DNA of 30,382 nt from a bacterium. GTDB taxonomy: Bacteria > UBP14 > UBA6098 > JAFGQG01. Both the position numbers and the translations under genes were made by a program. Position 1 is the first letter of the stretch, and each line of letters starts with the position of its first letter. Below, piece by piece: positions 27,109-30,382 of this stretch. The DNA is taken from the NCBI GenBank assembly GCA_016930435.1, contig JAFGGQ010000098.1, positions 1 through 30,382 on the forward strand, written 5' to 3'. The notes beneath the pieces are model-generated. The model worked only from the letters and a program-made list of their open reading frames with translations, ran no database searches and was not told the origin of the DNA.

Positions 27109-27121
27109 ATCCCTGACTCCC

Positions 27122-28201
27122 TTAATCAAACTGTTCCCGGTACCAGGTTTCATCGCGGAATTGCTTTCTAATGAATTGAGCCCGGAAAACATCCATCTCC
27201 CTCGCCGACAGAGGCTCCTCCAATAAAAGCTGAAGATGTACCGGCTGAACCAGGATAAATAGGTCTGGAGGGAAGGACTTATGCCCTGAGCTATTAAGGA
27301 TACCGAGTGAATACCCCAACCAAAGTGTTGAAAGGAAACGCAGAGCATCCGTTGAGGATATTGCCCGCGCATATTTAATGATGCCGACCGTCCGCCAGAC
27401 AGCATCCTCCAACTGGAAAAAGGATTTTGATTTGAGTTTTTCCCGGGCTTCAAACTCCTTCTCCCTGATAAACTCCAGGCCCTGACCCGTTGATTTTAAA
27501 AGGGCCTTCTCGGATAAACCTAAACTCTTATTGCTGTAGATCTGGAAAATATTGCCATAGGCCTGACTGCCTTCCCCGTAAAAACCACGTAGGCTTAAAT
27601 CCATAGCGGTCAACCCTTTCTGAAATCCTTCGAACTCATCTGCGGAAACAATTCCCGGTAAATGGCATAAGAATGAAACACGCATACCGGTGCCACAGTT
27701 AGTAGGGCAGGCGGTTAAATATCCCCATCGCGAAGAATAGGCATAGTCCAACTTGCCAGCCAATTCCTGATACAGTTTGCTTAACTTAATATAGCAATCC
27801 TCTAATTGAGTTGAAGAAAAAACTTGAGAAATACGGAGATGGTCCTCCTCGTTGATCAGAATGCTTAAAGCTGAGTCCGACTCGTATATAAAAGCACCCG
27901 AATATTTGCCGGCGCGGGACAGATCGGAACTGATAAGGTGCCTTTCGATCAAATATTTTTTCTCAAAGCTGAGAAGTCTTGAGGTCTGGTATAATTTCCC
28001 CAGGGAATAAAAGGAGGTGTTTTCAAGGGCTTTTTTGATCGTTTTATAAAGTTGTTCCAAATCGGAGGGATAGATCCGGCTCTTAAAATTATACCCGGTC
28101 AGGTTACGGGCAAAACGGATCCTCGTTGAAAGAAAAATACTATCCTGAACCGGTCCCCTTAACCACGGGATACTTTCATTATTGTAATTATCCCAGATCA
28201 T
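27122..28201 (-). CDS. mcsB: McsB protein arginine kinase
   Basis: McsB phosphorylates arginines on proteins, marking them for ClpCP degradation in Firmicutes. This 359-residue protein has the phosphagen kinase fold: the N-terminal STRIRFARNLTGY, the acidic loop INEEDHLRIS (116-124, E118/E119), the conserved C165 in TACPTNCGTGMR, and RGFYGEGSQAYGNIFQ. The family consensus there is CPTNLGTGLR, so Leu is replaced by Cys at 169. The C-terminal part ends with FRAQFIRKQFRDETW, near the phospho-Arg-binding site of McsB. It overlaps mcsA by 14 bases and has no Shine-Dalgarno sequence of its own, so it depends on translational coupling. No clpC or ctsR is adjacent. Confidence 0.92.
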   Translation of the reverse strand: MIWDNYNNESIPWLRGPVQDSIFLSTRIRFARNLTGYNFKSRIYPSDLEQLYKTIKKALENTSFYSLGKLYQTSRLLSFEKKYLIERHLISSDLSRAGKYSGAFIYESDSALSILINEEDHLRISQVFSSTQLEDCYIKLSKLYQELAGKLDYAYSSRWGYLTACPTNCGTGMRVSFLCHLPGIVSADEFEGFQKGLTAMDLSLRGFYGEGSQAYGNIFQIYSNKSLGLSEKALLKSTGQGLEFIREKEFEAREKLKSKSFFQLEDAVWRTVGIIKYARAISSTDALRFLSTLWLGYSLGILNSSGHKSFPPDLFILVQPVHLQLLLEEPLSAREMDVFRAQFIRKQFRDETWYREQFD

Positions 28202-28709
28202 TTTTTTGTTCTTTTATAAGATCCCTAAGCTGGGCAGCTTCCTCGAACCTTTCATCCTTAACCGCCTGTTCCAGCTTATTCTCCAATTCCTTTAAGGTAA
28301 GTGAAGACTGTTCTCCTCCTGGCTTTCTCCGAACATGCCAGGTTGCATGATGGATTTTGGAGAGCATTGGCACAATCTTTTTTTCAAATGCCTCGTAACA
28401 ATTAGCGCAACCAAACTTGAGAGCACTTTTAAATTCAAGGAAAGTCAGTCCGCAGTTGGGACAGAACAAGTTTTGTTCTTTTTCAACTTCCTCATTCAGT
28501 TTTGAAAGAAGCTCGGAGATCATTCCTTCTTCATTCTGGGGGAACTGCCGTAGCTGATCCTCATAACCAGCTTTTTGGGCACATTTTTCGCAGAGCTTTA
28601 ATTCGGTCTTCTGGCCACCGATTACCTGAATAACGGTGATCTGGGCGGGGTTTTTATGGCATTTCTGACAAAGTACCCGCTCCTTCTTTGAATTTCCGGC
28701 ATTATCCAT
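28188..28709 (-). CDS. mcsA: McsA, zinc-finger activator of McsB
   Basis: McsA is the activator and partner of the McsB arginine kinase. This 173-residue protein has four CxxC pairs (C14/C17, C40/C43, C83/C86, C101/C104), as expected for its zinc modules, and a UVR (UvrB/C) motif at about 138-169 (LENKLEQAVKDERFEEAAQLRDLI). It starts within the last codons of the lolD-like gene (8-base overlap) and ends 14 bases into mcsB, so all three are likely translated together. The gene order mcsA-mcsB matches Firmicutes, except that clpC and ctsR are absent here and a lipoprotein-export ATPase precedes them. Confidence 0.92.
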   Translation of the reverse strand: MDNAGNSKKERVLCQKCHKNPAQITVIQVIGGQKTELKLCEKCAQKAGYEDQLRQFPQNEEGMISELLSKLNEEVEKEQNLFCPNCGLTFLEFKSALKFGCANCYEAFEKKIVPMLSKIHHATWHVRRKPGGEQSSLTLKELENKLEQAVKDERFEEAAQLRDLIKEQKNDLG

Positions 28710-29412
28710 AAGATTGCTTTATCCTTTCAGTGTCCTCCGCGCCCAGACCATTATGCAGCCGGAGTATGCGGTCTGCAGAGGCAGCAAAGGTCAGATTATG
28801 CGTAGCTAAAATAAAAGTCTTACAGAATTTTTTCTGGAGATCCCGGATCAGTTCCTGGAATACACGGCTGTTCTGTTCATCCAGGTTCCCCGTGGGCTCG
28901 TCAGCGAGTAGCAGATCGGGATCGTTGGCCAGGGCCCTGGCAAAAGCCACGCGCTGCTGTTCGCCACCTGATAACTGATTCGGGAAATGGTCGGCACGAT
29001 CGCTTAAATGAACCTCGTCGAGCAGGAATTTTCCATAATCCCGGGCTTTTCTGAAATCCTTACCAGCTATCAACTGTGGAATAACAACATTCTCCAAAGC
29101 AGTAAATTCAGGAAGTAGATGATGGAACTGAAACATTACCCCAATAGCCTTGTTGCGTAACGCCGCCTTCTGCTTCTCGCTAAGACTCGAAACCGGATTA
29201 TCCTGCAGATATAGCTCCCCGATAGTTGGGGAATCAAGCAGCCCCAATAGATGAAGCAGTGTGCTTTTCCCGACACCGGACTCACCCACGATAGCCCAGA
29301 AAGAGCCCTGTTCTATCTCCAGGTCTATACCCTGGAGAACCATGAGCATTTCCTTCCCAACCGAGAAATACTTATGAAGGTTCTTAGCTTTAAGGATAAC
29401 TTCAGAGGGCAT
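28702..29412 (-). CDS. lolD: LolD-like ABC transporter ATPase
   Basis: A 236-residue ABC ATPase. Walker A is GESGVGKST (43-51), the Q loop is FQFHHLLPEFTALENV, the signature is LSGGEQQR (147-154) and Walker B is LLLADEPTGNLDE (167-179). This is the MacB/LolD/FtsE branch, and the family match is LolD, the ATPase of the LolCDE lipoprotein-releasing system. MacB-type or an unrelated FtsX-like permease partner is the alternative; no permease gene is in this window. AAAAGGA lies 6 bases before the ATG. It heads the minus-strand operon that continues into mcsA and mcsB. Confidence 0.85.
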   Translation of the reverse strand: MPSEVILKAKNLHKYFSVGKEMLMVLQGIDLEIEQGSFWAIVGESGVGKSTLLHLLGLLDSPTIGELYLQDNPVSSLSEKQKAALRNKAIGVMFQFHHLLPEFTALENVVIPQLIAGKDFRKARDYGKFLLDEVHLSDRADHFPNQLSGGEQQRVAFARALANDPDLLLADEPTGNLDEQNSRVFQELIRDLQKKFCKTFILATHNLTFAASADRILRLHNGLGAEDTERIKQSYG

Positions 29413-29441
29413 TTAAAGTCCTTTTGTTACTGGTTAAATAA

Positions 29442-29469
29442 AAAATAGCAACTTACCTTATAGTGTCAA
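29442..29469 (-). promoter_or_regulatory. Predicted extended -10 promoter of the lolD-mcsA-mcsB operon
   Basis: On the minus strand TTGACA (29469-29464) is followed after 16 bases by TATTTT (29447-29442), preceded by an extended TGC. The predicted start near 29435 would give a leader of about 23 bases that includes the AAAAGGA ribosome binding site. Confidence 0.55.
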
Positions 29470-29490
29470 CCCATTTTTAATAAGGATTAT

Positions 29491-29589
29491 ATGCAATCTG
29501 GTTGCAATACTCATAAACAAGCCCGGGGTCGTTTCCCCGTGTTCTTTAAAGGAGGTTTTATCTTGAGTGGTTTTACACGAAGTTGGTAA
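29491..29589 (+). CDS. Possible small ORF, 32 residues
   Basis: ATG at 29491 with AAGGA 4 bases upstream opens a 32-codon frame ending at TAA. An in-frame TTG at 29563 has a full AAAGGAGG 7 bases upstream and would give an 8-residue peptide (MSGFTRSW). The peptide is basic and aromatic with no recognised family. A small hairpin, CGGGG/CCCCG (29524-29539), lies inside. It could be a leader peptide, a decayed gene end or chance. Confidence 0.25.
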   Translation: MQSGCNTHKQARGRFPVFFKGGFILSGFTRSW

Positions 29590-29847
29590 CTAAGCAATTT
29601 GCATTAACCATAGCAGGTAGCTTAAGAATAGCAACCCCACAGTAACGGAACGGATAATACCATCTTCCTTGGAGACTCATTTTTATGTTTGTAAAATGAG
29701 AAAGGCATTCAAATTATATAAAAATCGGCTAAATTTTTAATAATTATTAATTTTTTCCTTGCCTTATTAAATTTATATTGTATCTTTAGCGTCGATAATT
29801 CAATAAGCTTCTCTGCAGCTTAACCCAAGCAGACGATCGATTTGTTC

Positions 29848-29903
29848 CCTTTTTTGCCGTGGAAGGACAATTTCGATTAAACAATGTTCCCGGCAAAAAA
29901 AGG
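29848..29903 (+). promoter_or_regulatory. 5'-UTR hairpin sequestering the RRM gene's ribosome binding site
   Basis: The arms 29848-29864 and 29887-29903 can form a 16-base-pair stem with one bulged base on each side (29860 and 29895) around a 22-base loop. The Shine-Dalgarno AAAGGA (29899-29904) is paired with the U-run of the 5' arm. The ATG is 8 bases after the stem. An RNA thermometer, or control by the RRM protein itself, would fit. The pairing is seen in the sequence; the regulatory role is inferred. Confidence 0.6.
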
Positions 29904-29911
29904 ATGGATGT

Positions 29912-30178
29912 ATGAACATCTACGCAGGTAATCTGGACTACGCTGTTCAGGAAAGCGATCTCAAAGAGGAATTCGGTAAGTATGGTACTGTTGAAGAGGT
30001 ACGTATGATTACCGATAACCAAACAGGCAGGTCCAAGGGATTTGCTTTTATTGAGATGCCTAATGAGGCAGAAGCAAAAGCAGCTATCGAAAGCCTGAAT
30101 GGTTATGACCTTAAGGGAAGAACCATCAAGGTTAACGAAGCCCGGCCGCGCAAGGAAAACGACAACAAGCGTTGGTAA
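29912..30178 (+). CDS. Small RRM RNA-binding protein
   Basis: An 88-residue single-RRM protein of the glycine-rich/cold-inducible bacterial type. RNP2 is IYAGNL (3-8) and RNP1 is KGFAFIEM (42-49), both with the aromatic residues (Y4, F44, F46) that stack on RNA. It ends in a short basic tail (RPRKENDNKRW). In cyanobacteria and other groups such proteins are cold-induced RNA chaperones. Its RBS AAAGGA lies in the 5'-UTR hairpin, and its transcript ends in a strong terminator, so it is a monocistronic unit. Confidence 0.93.
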   Translation: MNIYAGNLDYAVQESDLKEEFGKYGTVEEVRMITDNQTGRSKGFAFIEMPNEAEAKAAIESLNGYDLKGRTIKVNEARPRKENDNKRW

Positions 30179-30198
30179 AAAGAGCTTAATATAGCCTT

Positions 30199-30235
30199 AA
30201 AAACCCCCGGACCAGCAATGGTTCGGGGGTTTTTT
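30199..30235 (+). terminator. Intrinsic terminator of the RRM gene
   Basis: CCCCCGGACC (30204-30213), a six-base loop and GGTTCGGGGG (30220-30229) form a 10-base-pair stem with one G-U pair. An A-run precedes it and six T follow, so it could also work in reverse. Confidence 0.92.
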
Positions 30236-30382
30236 ATTCCATCAGGGAATACAATCTTAGATACAGGGGGATATGATAAGGGCTTTCTTATCCTCTTAAA
30301 CCCGTAAAATGCAGTCTATAATGTTGAATGTAAGTTATATATTTGATGAACATGTATTTATGAGTATTACGAATTGAACAAA
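30236..30382. other. Window end, non-coding
   Basis: No gene is supported. It holds a small palindrome GATAAG (30275-30280) / CTTATC (30287-30292) and a perfect TATAAT (30317-30322) without a convincing -35 box; a promoter for a gene beyond the window is possible. Confidence 0.4.

Larger units (their letters stand above)
29413..29911. other. Divergent intergenic region, 499 bases
   Basis: This stretch separates the lolD operon (minus) from the RRM gene (plus). It contains the lolD promoter, a possible 32-residue ORF at 29491-29589, a short hairpin CTCATTTT/AAAATGAG (29676-29700), an AT-rich stretch, and the 5'-UTR hairpin of the RRM gene. I see no tRNA, tmRNA or other known RNA. A weak TTGCCT (29759-29764) / TATCTT (29781-29786) pair could be the RRM promoter; TATCTTTAG also resembles the -7 element of Bacteroidetes promoters. 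Confidence 0.6.

Noticed and set aside
27109-27453. N-terminal extension of the DUF2520 gene to 395 residues
   Set aside because: The extra 115 residues lie inside mcsB in another frame and match nothing; the family begins exactly at the internal MRVGFIGAG with a plausible ribosome binding site.
29676-29700. Hairpin CTCATTTT/AAAATGAG as a terminator or small RNA
   Set aside because: The stem is A/T-rich, with no U-tract and no gene ending there.
30317-30322. TATAAT as a promoter near the window end
   Set aside because: No convincing -35 box at 15-19 bases and no downstream gene in the window.
1-30382. Mobile element, prophage, CRISPR array or tRNA/rRNA
   Set aside because: No transposase, integrase, phage or Cas motif, no regular spacer-repeat pattern, and no cloverleaf-like sequence was seen.

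Overview
The window reads as a chromosomal segment of an uncultured FCB-group bacterium (Fibrobacteres-Chlorobi-Bacteroidetes superphylum). Four secreted proteins end in a type IX secretion (T9SS) sorting tail with a (Y/H)PNPFN motif and a terminal (L/Y)LK. There is also a TonB-dependent receptor with a carboxypeptidase-regulatory-like N-terminus, a C25 (gingipain-type) protease and an McsA/McsB pair. I would not name the phylum more narrowly from sequence alone. Many genes have AAGGAGG-type ribosome binding sites, and several intergenic regions have sigma70-like TTGACA/TATAAT promoters. I see no tRNA, rRNA, CRISPR array or mobile element.

Region 1 (37-4958, + strand) is an amino-acid catabolism/fermentation cluster: a methionine gamma-lyase-like PLP enzyme, a cob(I)alamin adenosyltransferase, an alanine-dehydrogenase-like protein translationally coupled to a 4-hydroxybutyrate/butyrate-type CoA-transferase, and a HAD-type protein. 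Region 2 (5104-8602, + strand) holds a MocR-type GntR-aminotransferase regulator, a radical SAM protein of the COG0731 type and a class I aminotransferase of the 2-aminoadipate transaminase type.

Region 3 is secretome. A 1381-residue C25 protease (8846-12991, +) sits behind a near-consensus promoter. Converging on it is a minus-strand three-gene cluster (13075-18174): a secreted alpha/beta hydrolase, a GH39-like glycosidase and a beta-propeller glycosidase-like protein. All four carry the T9SS tail. Region 4 (18548-19786, +) encodes a lipoprotein with a duplicated DUF4168-like unit and a CPBP-family membrane protein.

Region 5 (19944-29412) is a long minus-strand series read from right to left: lolD, mcsA, mcsB, a DUF2520 NAD(P)-binding protein, a TPR protein, a multi-pass membrane PP2C (SpoIIE/RsbU-type) phosphatase with PDZ-like and GAF domains, and a TonB-dependent receptor. 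The first five overlap or nearly abut, so they look like one translationally coupled operon, started from an extended -10 promoter at 29442-29469. Region 6 (29413-30382) has a roughly 500-base non-coding stretch and a small RRM RNA-binding protein gene. Its ribosome binding site lies inside a long 5'-UTR hairpin, and it is followed by a strong intrinsic terminator.

The strongest candidates for new biology are the Shine-Dalgarno-sequestering hairpin before the RRM gene, the lolD-mcsA-mcsB-DUF2520-TPR operon lacking clpC and lolC/E, the duplicated DUF4168 lipoprotein, and the PDZ-7TM-type-GAF-PP2C phosphatase linked to a TonB receptor.
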